From: GCA-002282575 sp964646525
Lineage (GTDB): Bacteria > Pseudomonadota > Gammaproteobacteria > Thiomicrospirales > Thiomicrospiraceae
Assembly: GCA_964646525.1 (NCBI GenBank)
Contig: CAZYER010000004.1
Location: 1-57,904 of the forward strand
Direction of reading: 5' to 3'
Length of the DNA stretch: 57,904 bases
Made by a program: the position numbers and the translations under genes. Below are positions 9,450-17,716 of the stretch, piece after piece; position 1 is the first letter of the stretch, and each line of letters opens with the position of its first letter. The notes beneath the pieces were generated by a model. It did not search any database and was not told the origin of the DNA. It was given only the letters and a program-made list of their open reading frames with translations.

Positions 9450-9567
9450 GGGATGGGGGCATGGGGGAAGGGTTAAAAACAAGTAATATGTTACACCCTG
9501 ATCGAAAACCCTTCCACCATCCAACAAAAAACTAGAAAGTATGAATAAAAAGCGAAGCAAATTATTC
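9450..9567. repeat. Dispersed intergenic repeat, copy A (leader of lepA)
   Basis: About 118 bp between mucD and lepA that resembles 46235-46357 upstream of prfC. Shared blocks, in order on the plus strand, are GGG(A/T)TGGGGG, TGGGGGAAGGGTT, then CCACCA(T/G)CCAACAAA, AACTAGAAA, TAAAAA and GAAGCAA. Inside each copy the G-rich arm can pair with the C-rich arm about 45 nt later (GGATGG with CCATCC here), giving a long hairpin. A second small inverted repeat GAATA...TATTC closes the distal end. It lies 33 bp upstream of the lepA start codon, in its probable mRNA leader. Confidence 0.6.
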
Positions 9568-9590
9568 AGTACTTACCTAAAACCGCTAAA

Positions 9591-9620
9591 CAAACAAAAA
9601 ACGGGGAGCATGGCTCCCCA
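9591..9620 (-). terminator. Rho-independent terminator after mucD
   Basis: On the minus strand GGGGAGC, a 3-nt loop and GCTCCCC form a 7-bp G+C-rich stem (9603-9619), followed at once by GTTTTTTGTTTG. It lies about 20 bp after the mucD stop and separates rseC-mucD from lepA. Confidence 0.85.
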
Positions 9621-9641
9621 CTAAGAATCAGCTACTTTAAC

Positions 9642-11075
9642 TTATTGAATGACGATCGGCAAGAATATTGCGCGGTTTCCACGCAGAATACGCATTGGAA
9701 TCTTCTGACCTTTCGGAAGCTTTTGTAACAGAGACTGCATTGAATCAACAGAATCCAAACGAACATAATTTAACTCTAGCAGGATATCACCTTCACGCAC
9801 GCCAGCTTGACTGAAAGCACCCGCATCAACAGCCCCTACACGCAATCCAAAATCTATACCTAATTTTTGCTTGATCGTATCATCTAATAGCGTTAACTGA
9901 GCACCTTCAATGACTTTACCAACAGCTTGCTCTTTGCTGCCACCGCGTTTGTTATTTTTCGCTACTTTTTGATCGTCAGGCAGGGCATCAATCACCACTG
10001 TCATATTCATCAAACGTCCTTGACGTAACAGTTTGATGTCTACAGGTTGACCGACCGGTGTCATACCAATCACAGGCGGCAAACTACCCGACTTATTGAC
10101 TTCACGACCATTAACGGAAAGGATAATATCGCCCGCTTTAATACCCGCTTTAGCCGCTGGCGTGTCGGGAAAAACCTCCGCCACCAACGCACCTTTAGGC
10201 TTATCCATACCAAACGATTCAGATAACTCAGAAGTCACTTCCTGAACGTTAACACCCAAATACCCTCGTATCACTCTGCCATTGCGCTTCAATTGATCAA
10301 CCGTATTCATCGCCACTTCAATCGGAATCGAGAAGGATAAGCCCATAAAGCCACCACTACGACTGTAAATTTGTGAGTTAATACCCACCACTTCACCCGC
10401 TAGATTAAACAAGGGACCACCTGAGTTACCAGGATTAATAGCCACATCACTCTGTATAAAAGGCACGTAGGTGTCATCTGGCAACGTACGCTCTTTCGCT
10501 GAAACAATCCCTTGCGTAACAGTTGCTTCAAAACCGAAGGGCGAACCAATAGCCAACACCCACTCACCCACTTTAAGTTTACTGGTTTGTCCTAAGGTGA
10601 CTGTCGGCAATCCCTTAGCTTCGACTTTGAGTAACGCAATATCGGTTCGCTCATCACTACCAATCACTTTAGCTGATAATTCTTTGCGATCACTAAAACG
10701 AACGGTAATTTCATCCGCATCCGCAATCACATGATGATTGGTAATGATGTAACCGTCAGCAGAAATTATGAAGCCCGTGCCTAATGACTGCATCTCTTTT
10801 TTACTATCATCACCCCGTCCTCGCGGCGCTTCGCCCTGCCCTGGTGGCATAGGGAAAGCATCACCAAAGAAGCGACGTAATAATTCTTCGGGAATACCAT
10901 TTAAGTCAGCACGACGTTGCGGCTTCACTTTAGAGGCCGTTGAAATATTCACAACTGCTGGTGCATTTTTTTCAACTAAGGGGACAAAATCAGGTAACTG
11001 AGCTTGCACTACGGGCACAAACCATAGCCATGAAAACAACAAAACAAACATATAAAATGGCTTATTAATCAGCAT
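9642..11075 (-). CDS. mucD: Periplasmic serine protease, DegP/MucD type
   Basis: 477 aa. The signal peptide (about residues 1-26, ending VQA) directs it to the periplasm, where the family degrades misfolded envelope proteins. The trypsin-like domain has the triad His115 (TNHHV), Asp145 (TDIALLK) and Ser218 (PGNSGGPL). Two PDZ domains follow (starting about 270 and 385). It directly follows rseC (14 bp), the classic position, but the rpoE-rseA-rseB genes that usually begin this operon are not here. It ends at a strong terminator. Confidence 0.95.
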   Translation of the reverse strand: MLINKPFYMFVLLFSWLWFVPVVQAQLPDFVPLVEKNAPAVVNISTASKVKPQRRADLNGIPEELLRRFFGDAFPMPPGQGEAPRGRGDDSKKEMQSLGTGFIISADGYIITNHHVIADADEITVRFSDRKELSAKVIGSDERTDIALLKVEAKGLPTVTLGQTSKLKVGEWVLAIGSPFGFEATVTQGIVSAKERTLPDDTYVPFIQSDVAINPGNSGGPLFNLAGEVVGINSQIYSRSGGFMGLSFSIPIEVAMNTVDQLKRNGRVIRGYLGVNVQEVTSELSESFGMDKPKGALVAEVFPDTPAAKAGIKAGDIILSVNGREVNKSGSLPPVIGMTPVGQPVDIKLLRQGRLMNMTVVIDALPDDQKVAKNNKRGGSKEQAVGKVIEGAQLTLLDDTIKQKLGIDFGLRVGAVDAGAFSQAGVREGDILLELNYVRLDSVDSMQSLLQKLPKGQKIPMRILRGNRAIFLPIVIQ

Positions 11076-11089
11076 ACTGCCTTCCTATG

Positions 11090-11548
11090 TTAGTGAGTCA
11101 AACGGTAAATTTCGTGTACGCTTGGCGTACAAGTCAGTGTGAGTTTACCAACCATATACCAACTCGACAAGAGTGCTCCTACCCCAAAAAGCAGTGCTCC
11201 AAGGTCATCGGCAAGCTCTTGCCCTAAACCCATTCCCACCAATAAAGCCAAAAGTGGAACACCATAAGCCATCACACTAAGCTTAATTAACGCTTGCTGA
11301 GATAAGGAGAGCAACAACCTATCCCCCACACTAACTGCCTCAGTTAAGGGCAACCGAAGCTTTAATGCAGGAGCCCTTTTAAGCAGACGAGCAAAAGCAT
11401 TGGTTTGACAACCGAGCCCAGCTGCGCCACAGCTTCCACTATGACAAACCGAATCACTCTGATCGCGAACATCCAGTAACAGCTGACCATCTGGCTCGAT
11501 AGCCCGCACGACTGCCCATGTTTTAACTTCATCTAAATCAGTTTGCAT
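11090..11548 (-). CDS. rseC: RseC/MucC family inner-membrane protein
   Basis: 152 aa. The N-terminal cytosolic part has a cysteine cluster (C35, C40, C47 in the CHSGSCGAAGLGC stretch) typical of RseC, followed by two transmembrane segments (about 89-107 and 112-132). RseC family proteins modulate sigma-E signalling and SoxR reduction. Here the sigma-E, anti-sigma and RseB genes are missing upstream, so the protein is detached from its usual partners and the SoxR-reducing role may be the relevant one (inference). The gene is divergent from nadB. Confidence 0.88.
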   Translation of the reverse strand: MQTDLDEVKTWAVVRAIEPDGQLLLDVRDQSDSVCHSGSCGAAGLGCQTNAFARLLKRAPALKLRLPLTEAVSVGDRLLLSLSQQALIKLSVMAYGVPLLALLVGMGLGQELADDLGALLFGVGALLSSWYMVGKLTLTCTPSVHEIYRLTH

Positions 11549-11576
11549 GGTAACATGAACTACTTATATCAATGAC

Positions 11577-11591
11577 TAAGATCATATCTTA
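11577..11591. promoter_or_regulatory. Inverted repeat in the nadB/rseC divergent promoter region
   Basis: TAAGAT-CAT-ATCTTA is a perfect 6-3-6 palindrome lying in the 84-bp space between the rseC and nadB starts. Its placement suggests an operator for one or both genes. No regulator is identified, and an A+T-rich 6-bp arm could arise by chance. Confidence 0.35.
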
Positions 11592-11632
11592 AAATAAAAC
11601 CAACATTCATACTAGGGAAGTGGTAACTCAGC

Positions 11633-13234
11633 TTGTTAAAATTTCATCATCCCAACAATATTCTGATTATTGGTGGCGGCATTGCTGGGCTGTCATTAGC
11701 ACTCAAACTGGCCAATTATCATCCTGTAACCTTGTTAACTAAGCGCGGTTTGCTCGAATCTAATACCCTCTATGCACAAGGTGGCATTGCCGCTGTGCTA
11801 GATCCAAACGACAGTATTGAAGAACATGTGCAAGACACCTTAATCGCTGGCGATGGGCTCTGCAACGAAGCGGCGGTTCGTTTTACTGCTACGCACGGTC
11901 GCCAAGCCATTGAAGAACTCATTGAGCTTTCCGTTCCCTTTACCGCTTGTCAGGCTGATGATGAGCAAGATTGTGATTTGTTTCCTTTTCATTTGACACG
12001 CGAGGGTGGTCATAGCCATAGGCGTATCATTCACGCCGCCGATCATACTGGCCAATCAGTTCAGCTGAGTTTAGCACTTAAAATCAGACAGCACGCCAAT
12101 ATTTTATTATTAGAACACCATACTGCTGTTGACTTGATTCAACGCGAAAATCGTTGTGTTGGTGTTTATGCACTGAATCAAGCCACAGACGAAATTTCTA
12201 CACTCGCCTCACCTGCCGTGGTGCTCGCTACCGGTGGTGCTGGCAAAGTCTATCTTTACACCAGCAACCCAGATTTGGCTACTGGTGACGGTATTGCTAT
12301 GGCTTGGCGAGCAGGCTGTCGTGTCGCCAATATGGAGTTTATGCAATTTCATCCAACCGTACTCTATCATGCCAGTGAACGGGCCTTTTTAATTTCGGAA
12401 GCAGTACGTGGAGAAGGTGGTTACCTAAAGCGCCCCGATGGGTCACGCTTTATGCACGAATATGATGAGCGCCTCGAACTTGCCCCACGCGATATTGTTG
12501 CTAGAGCCATTGATGCCGAAATGAAAAAAATCGGCTGTGATCACATGTGGCTAGATATCAGTCATCGAGACGCCGATTTTGTAACTAGTCACTTCCCTAC
12601 CATTTACAAACGTTGTTTAAGCCTAGGAATTGATATTACGAAAGAGCCGATTCCGATTGTGCCAGCGACCCACTACACCTGCGGTGGAGTCGTTACCGAC
12701 TTACGTGCCCGAACCGATTTAAAAGGACTCTATGCGGTCGGTGAAGTGGCCTACACCGGTCTGCATGGCGCTAATCGTTTAGCCAGTAATTCATTATTAG
12801 AAGGACTTGTATTCGCTAACGCTGCTTATGAAGACATCTTAATGCGCCAAGCCGAGGGCAAACTCATTGCCCCACCTACCTTACCCGACTGGGATGAAAG
12901 TCAGGTCAACCCTAGCCCAGAACAAGTACTTATTGCCCATGATTGGGATGAAATTCGTCGGGTTATGTGGGACTTTGTTGGCATTGTTAGAACGGAAGAG
13001 AGACTTAAACGTGCTCTGAAACGAATTTTAGTCATTCGTGAAGAGATTGAAGAGTTTTACGCTCAATACTATCTAAATACTGACTTTATTGAATTACGTA
13101 ATCTTGCCTTGGTTGCTGAACTGATTGTCCGCTCAGCACTAAGCCGTAAAGAAAGTCGTGGCTTACACTATATTATTGATTACCCCCATCAATTAAGTGT
13201 AACTGAACCAACAATCCTGACGCCAACAGCTTAG
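11633..13234 (+). CDS. nadB: L-aspartate oxidase
   Basis: 533 aa. It is a flavoprotein that oxidises L-aspartate to iminoaspartate, the first step of de novo NAD synthesis. The N-terminal FAD-binding motif ILIIGGGIAGLSLAL, the substrate loop HSHRRIIH and the conserved THYTCGGVVTD and GLHGANRLASNSLLEGL segments are present. The start appears to be TTG at 11633 with a weak AGGGA 14 nt upstream; no in-frame ATG fits. It is divergent from rseC, as in many genomes where rpoE lies between them. Confidence 0.95.
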   Translation: MLKFHHPNNILIIGGGIAGLSLALKLANYHPVTLLTKRGLLESNTLYAQGGIAAVLDPNDSIEEHVQDTLIAGDGLCNEAAVRFTATHGRQAIEELIELSVPFTACQADDEQDCDLFPFHLTREGGHSHRRIIHAADHTGQSVQLSLALKIRQHANILLLEHHTAVDLIQRENRCVGVYALNQATDEISTLASPAVVLATGGAGKVYLYTSNPDLATGDGIAMAWRAGCRVANMEFMQFHPTVLYHASERAFLISEAVRGEGGYLKRPDGSRFMHEYDERLELAPRDIVARAIDAEMKKIGCDHMWLDISHRDADFVTSHFPTIYKRCLSLGIDITKEPIPIVPATHYTCGGVVTDLRARTDLKGLYAVGEVAYTGLHGANRLASNSLLEGLVFANAAYEDILMRQAEGKLIAPPTLPDWDESQVNPSPEQVLIAHDWDEIRRVMWDFVGIVRTEERLKRALKRILVIREEIEEFYAQYYLNTDFIELRNLALVAELIVRSALSRKESRGLHYIIDYPHQLSVTEPTILTPTA

Positions 13235-13241
13235 AAAGCTT

Positions 13242-13270
13242 CTAAAAACCTTGCTTCGCGGTTTTATTAG
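13242..13270 (+). other. Stem-loop 3' of nadB
   Basis: AAAACC (13245-13250), a loop TTGCTTCGC and GGTTTT (13260-13265) form a hairpin 10 bp after the nadB stop. The run of T in the 3' arm makes it a possible weak terminator. Its loop resembles the distal part of repeats A and B, read in the sense direction of lepA and prfC, so it may be a decayed third copy. The rest of 13271-13414 shows another inverted pair (CTTCCCAA with TTGGAAG) and no gene. Confidence 0.4.
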
Positions 13271-13414
13271 ACTTCCCAATTTAATTTTGTGATTGGAAGA
13301 AGTTCATTAAGTCAATATGTTACAGAAAAATATCATCCAGCTCTTCCACTACACCCATCCTGTTAGGTTTTGAAGATAGCTTTTAGCACCGCTTAGTTCA
13401 GAGAAGCCGATCGA

Positions 13415-13672
13415 TCACTCTAACTCTTTCAAGACATCAGCTACAGTAGGTAAATCCATCATCTTACCCACATACATGCGCACCAACACCGGGGTTGCCC
13501 ACAGGCCATTTTCCGCTAGGGCAATAGTTGCACGACGAATCTCCATAAAATCGACCGACTCATCTAGCACCAGATACTGATGGTGATCCATTGTTGCAGA
13601 CGACATGGCGGGAGGAGGACGTCGAATCACTTTACGCGAAGCGAGTGAAATAACGGGTTTTTCATCTGACAT
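13415..13672 (-). CDS. Small protein of unknown function
   Basis: 85 aa, not recognised. It begins MSDEKPVISLASRKVIRRPPP, a basic proline-rich N-terminus, and continues as a predicted soluble alpha/beta segment (YLVLDESVDFMEIRRATIALAENGLWATPVLVRMYVGKMM) ending in an acidic helix. There is no signal peptide or membrane segment. The upstream sequence rich in A and G (TTAAGGTAAGC) could serve as a ribosome site. It lies downstream of the Cache-sensor gene with a 92-bp gap and may belong to the same unit. Confidence 0.6.
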   Translation of the reverse strand: MSDEKPVISLASRKVIRRPPPAMSSATMDHHQYLVLDESVDFMEIRRATIALAENGLWATPVLVRMYVGKMMDLPTVADVLKELE

Positions 13673-13764
13673 AATGCTTACCTTAATTTAGAAACATGAT
13701 GGCAGCCAGCATAGTAAACAAACTGACTCCCTAACTCAAACACTACTTGATTAATTTTTTTGAA

Positions 13765-14766
13765 CTAAGACTTACCACGTTGATGCTCGTTAACGGTTTC
13801 ATCCGCATCGTAGTAATGACCTAACTTATGACGTTTGACCGTCATCAATAGATTTTCAGCCTTAGCTCCTAGGTAGACATAAAGCCCTAGACCGACCATT
13901 AAGGCAACAGCTGAAAGCATCATCCAAGTAGCACTAGTGAGGTAATCACCTGCACCGATCGCTGATTTAAACATCAACAACAAGGCTTCAATGGATACAG
14001 CAATCATAATTGCCGCCATAAATCGCGTAATGGTTCTACGTGTTGAACTATGACGGAAAATGTCTTTATGCATCAACACCTCTTCTTCTAAGGTTGTCTT
14101 TGCTAAGTCAAAAATTGCTAAGCCCAGAGTAATGAAGATAATGGAGCTAAATGGTCGGATAGATTCAATATGCGATGGCTCTTCCAACATTTTTAGTAAT
14201 TCAGAGAAACCCGAATAAAGTAAAATACCCACCACACAGAATAATCCAATTGAAATAGTGGAATAAACTGCTTTGAAAAATGGCTCAAAACGGGTTCGTA
14301 AGCTATCGCCCATCAAAAAGCTCACTGTCTTTTCCAAGTCAAGGTCAATCACTAAATAGCCTGAAACGATACCAACACTGTTAGTAATCGGAATAGCGCC
14401 CGACAAACACAACACCCTGTCGGTTACGGACAAATAAGGATCAGTAAACACCACGCTTTGTTTAGCTTTAGCCATCACAAAATAGGGACGCTGGCTTAGA
14501 TCGTTACCGCGATTAGAAAAATCGGTACGCGTTTTACCATCTCGAAACCAATAATTGGGACTATCCTGAATACCGTTCTTGTCCAAAGTATAAACAATAT
14601 CAATAAATGGATAATGTGTGGTTAACTCATCTAGCGTTTCTAACGTGCGTTCAGGGCTCTCAAAAAGGTGCGCATCGCTCAATCCTAATAAAATGGAGTG
14701 CAACATTTCCTGAATCATGCCACGATAATCGTGGTAACGCTCAATAATATTGACATAACTTGACAT
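13765..14766 (-). CDS. Cache/PDC-type sensor membrane protein without an output domain
   Basis: 333 aa. The first 155 residues look like a PDC (Cache) small-ligand sensor domain: a long N-terminal helix, IDIVYTLDKNG, then DLSQRPYF (with PYF at 94-96), FTDPYLS and GYLVIDLDL. Four hydrophobic segments follow (about 169-186, 205-222, 249-267, 281-300) and a short cytosolic tail. Unlike usual Cache receptors there is no transmembrane helix ahead of the sensor and no histidine kinase, GGDEF, EAL or methyl-accepting domain behind it. The signalling partner is unknown. It lies downstream of proA in the same direction, 30 bp away. Confidence 0.7.
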   Translation of the reverse strand: MSSYVNIIERYHDYRGMIQEMLHSILLGLSDAHLFESPERTLETLDELTTHYPFIDIVYTLDKNGIQDSPNYWFRDGKTRTDFSNRGNDLSQRPYFVMAKAKQSVVFTDPYLSVTDRVLCLSGAIPITNSVGIVSGYLVIDLDLEKTVSFLMGDSLRTRFEPFFKAVYSTISIGLFCVVGILLYSGFSELLKMLEEPSHIESIRPFSSIIFITLGLAIFDLAKTTLEEEVLMHKDIFRHSSTRRTITRFMAAIMIAVSIEALLLMFKSAIGAGDYLTSATWMMLSAVALMVGLGLYVYLGAKAENLLMTVKRHKLGHYYDADETVNEHQRGKS

Positions 14767-14796
14767 AATATTTCACTTCCAACTTTAATTAATTGA

Positions 14797-16050
14797 TTAA
14801 GAACGAATTTGACCTGAACCAAATACTACGTATTTTTGTGATGTTAACCCAATCAATCCCACTGGACCCCGTGCATGAAACTTATCGGTACTAATACCAA
14901 TTTCAGCACCCAACCCGTATTCAAAACCGTCAGCAAAACGAGTAGAAGCATTAATCATCACCGAGCTCGAATCTACTTCAGCTAAAAAACGACGACTCAT
15001 CGCATAGTCTTGCGTCATAATAGCATCGGTGTGATGTGAGCCATACTGATTTATATGAGCTACCGCCTCATCCAAACCGTTTACCACTTTAATGGAAAGA
15101 ATGGGAGCCAGATACTCGGTTGACCAATCTGCTTCGTTCGCTGCGTTCATTTCGCAAATCGCACGCGTCTTTTCACAGCCACGCAACTCAACACCCTTCG
15201 CTTGGTAAATAGCGACCATCTTAGGTAAAAAGTGTGCAGCAACAGAGGCATCCACTAATAGTGTCTCCATCGCATTACAAACGCCGTAACGATGCGTTTT
15301 AGCGTTATCGCACACCTTCCAAGACATTTCCATATCCGCGTCAGCTGCCACATAAACGTGACAAATACCATCCAAATGTTTAATGACAGGAACCCGAGAA
15401 CCCTGACTGATACGCTCAATCAGGCTTTTACCACCACGAGGGATAATCACGTCAATATATTCTGGCATCGTAATCATCTGTCCAACCGCTTCACGATCTG
15501 TTGTTTGAACCAATTGAACCGCATACTGGTCAATACCAGCCGCTTGCAATCCTTCTTGAATACATTGAGCGATTGCTTTGTTAGAGTGAATTGCTTCCGA
15601 ACCACCGCGTAAAATGGTGGCATTACCCGATTTCAGGCAAAGTGCCGCAGCGTCCGCCGTGACATTCGGCCGAGATTCATAAATAATCCCTACCACGCCT
15701 AAAGGGACGCGCATTTTTCCCAATTGAATACCAGAAGGACGATAAGCCATATCGGTGATCTCACCCACCGGATCAGGCAAGTCTGCCACTTGACGTACGC
15801 CCTTGGCAATCGATTCAATACCCGCTTGTGTTAAGCGTAAACGATCCAGCATCGCCTCGTCCAAGCCACTGGCTTTACCTGCCATGATATCTTTAGCATT
15901 TTCATCCATCAACCAAGCGGATCGATCTAATAAACGTTCAGCAATATGATGAAGAGCAGCATTTTTTTGAGCAGTAGAGGCTGCCGCCAAGACACGACTC
16001 GCTTGGCGAGCTTGCTGTCCTAACTCGTTCATATACTCATTAACTTGCAT
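14797..16050 (-). CDS. proA: Gamma-glutamyl phosphate reductase
   Basis: 417 aa, the typical length. It is an NADPH-dependent reductase of glutamyl 5-phosphate to glutamate semialdehyde in proline synthesis. The family signature around the catalytic Cys (HRYGVCNAMETLL) and IIPRGGKSLI are visible. C-terminal ARGPVGLIGLTSQKYVVFG is also typical. proB is not in the window. Confidence 0.95.
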   Translation of the reverse strand: MQVNEYMNELGQQARQASRVLAAASTAQKNAALHHIAERLLDRSAWLMDENAKDIMAGKASGLDEAMLDRLRLTQAGIESIAKGVRQVADLPDPVGEITDMAYRPSGIQLGKMRVPLGVVGIIYESRPNVTADAAALCLKSGNATILRGGSEAIHSNKAIAQCIQEGLQAAGIDQYAVQLVQTTDREAVGQMITMPEYIDVIIPRGGKSLIERISQGSRVPVIKHLDGICHVYVAADADMEMSWKVCDNAKTHRYGVCNAMETLLVDASVAAHFLPKMVAIYQAKGVELRGCEKTRAICEMNAANEADWSTEYLAPILSIKVVNGLDEAVAHINQYGSHHTDAIMTQDYAMSRRFLAEVDSSSVMINASTRFADGFEYGLGAEIGISTDKFHARGPVGLIGLTSQKYVVFGSGQIRS

Positions 16051-16122
16051 GCTTCATCTCCTGTTATGTGAATCTCTAAAAACGCGCTTCACTTTATTTT
16101 AGCCTGCTGACTTATCTTTCAC

Positions 16123-17151
16123 TTAAGCAACCCGAAGAGGTAACCTTTTCCCCACACTCGACATATCAGCAACAAGCCACATGAGCTCAATCCATGGATC
16201 TCCACTCAGTTGCCCTTTAATCTGTCGATCTATCCGCAATGCCAGTTGTTGCCAATGGGCTAATTGCGTTAACGAAATCTGCCTAAGCAAACGTTGCATA
16301 CTGCTTGAACGCTCACCCCACAAACGATACTCATTGGCTAACTGTGTCCAAGGTTTTTGCCCTTGCGCGACACATAAACTCTGCCATAAGCGCAACTCTT
16401 TGCTCACTGCCCAGAGTAGCAATACCAACTCTTCACCCGTCTCGCGTAAGCGATGTAAAATCCTTAACGCTATTTCGGCTTGTTGTGCCGTCAAAGCATT
16501 AGATAAGGCAAAAATATCATACCTTGCCCAATCCTGCTGGTCTTGAGCTAATAATGACTCATCTAACCTTAATACACCTTCTAACTGCCAACGCAACAAG
16601 CTTTGCCTTGTTGCCATCAAATTGCCTTGAGACCAGTCTGCCAACATGGCTAACGCAGCTGGCGTAATGCTCATCTGCAACTGCGTCACTTCTTGCGCAA
16701 TCCACTGATTCAGCGCATTGCCAGTTAGTGTTTTACTATGAACAACCCAGCCGTTGGCTTCAATCGCTTTAACCCATTTAGATTCCAGTGTTTGCTTATC
16801 CACCTCACCAGTACGCAACAATAACAACACATCAGGATTAGGATTACCGAGATGACGTTGTAATATTTCTGATTGCGCGCCTGTTAACTTAGTGGAGAAT
16901 AACACCTGCATGACCCTAAGACTAGCAAACAAGGATTGCTCTTGGTAGTGCATCCATACTAATTCCCAGTCACTTGCCTGCTCTACCACCATCAACTGTT
17001 GTTCTAAAAAACCGACCGTTTTCGAGCTATGCTTAATGGCATCAACACTCGTCAAGGTTCGCTGAGGCTCTTCGCCACAACATAAAATAACCGGTGGTAA
17101 AGATGAACCTTGATCTAATCTGGACAACAGCTGTTCTGGCGTCATCATCAT
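16123..17151 (-). CDS. holA: DNA polymerase III delta subunit
   Basis: 342 aa. It is the clamp-loader delta subunit that opens the beta sliding clamp. The sequence is diverged but has the family layout: an N-terminal P-loop-like fold with LPPVILCCGEEP, the clamp-binding region LFASLRVMQVLF, and a C-terminal helical collar domain. It follows leuS-lptE with an ATGA overlap to lptE (17148-17151), a strong synteny argument. Confidence 0.92.
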   Translation of the reverse strand: MMMTPEQLLSRLDQGSSLPPVILCCGEEPQRTLTSVDAIKHSSKTVGFLEQQLMVVEQASDWELVWMHYQEQSLFASLRVMQVLFSTKLTGAQSEILQRHLGNPNPDVLLLLRTGEVDKQTLESKWVKAIEANGWVVHSKTLTGNALNQWIAQEVTQLQMSITPAALAMLADWSQGNLMATRQSLLRWQLEGVLRLDESLLAQDQQDWARYDIFALSNALTAQQAEIALRILHRLRETGEELVLLLWAVSKELRLWQSLCVAQGQKPWTQLANEYRLWGERSSSMQRLLRQISLTQLAHWQQLALRIDRQIKGQLSGDPWIELMWLVADMSSVGKRLPLRVA

Positions 17152-17693
17152 GACGCCCCCAAGGGAACCAACCCTTGTAACAAACGAACAATCGAATCAA
17201 CGACTCTCGCTCTAATGTCTTGCACAACTTCAACAGACTCACGCGTAATGGCCAAAGGACGCTCTGCTCCTAGTCCACCAATCTGAGTCGCTAAACTTTG
17301 ATCAACCTCTCGTGAACGACGCACCACGGTCTCGATGAGCGGTGCTTCAACACCGACCTTAGTAACGCGTAAGGCTTGCGTCATAACGAACAAGCGAGCT
17401 GAAATTTCGCCAAAAGAACCAATCGCCGAAATCACAGACTGTTGAGTCGTTGCGCCTAAGGTGACAATGAGGTCGGCTTGCTTGCGCTCGGCCACCAATT
17501 CAGCACCAAAGGATTGTAAAGCGCGGCGCGTCTGCACAACTAACTCACCATCGGCTCCATCACTAACGAAATAGATACGATAAGGTAAAGCAGGTTCAGA
17601 AGTATTAGAAACCCCTCTAAGCTGATAGCCACAGCCAGTCAATGCCACCAAAGATAAGGCACTCAGTAACCAGTGGCGACGAGAAAGCATCAT
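17148..17693 (-). CDS. lptE: LPS-assembly lipoprotein LptE
   Basis: 181 aa. It is the outer-membrane lipoprotein that plugs LptD during lipopolysaccharide insertion. The signal sequence ends in lipobox LTGC (Cys21) and is followed by the family motif GYQLRG. It sits between leuS and holA, as in nearly all gammaproteobacteria. ATG ATG at the start leaves a one-codon ambiguity. Confidence 0.92.
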   Translation of the reverse strand: MMLSRRHWLLSALSLVALTGCGYQLRGVSNTSEPALPYRIYFVSDGADGELVVQTRRALQSFGAELVAERKQADLIVTLGATTQQSVISAIGSFGEISARLFVMTQALRVTKVGVEAPLIETVVRRSREVDQSLATQIGGLGAERPLAITRESVEVVQDIRARVVDSIVRLLQGLVPLGAS

Positions 17694-17716
17694 AGGGTTA
17701 GTTCAACATCACTCAA

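Noticed and set aside
9417..9560. 48-codon N-terminal extension of lepA
   Set aside because: Overlaps repeat A, has no family similarity, and the ATG at 9416 matches the normal LepA start.
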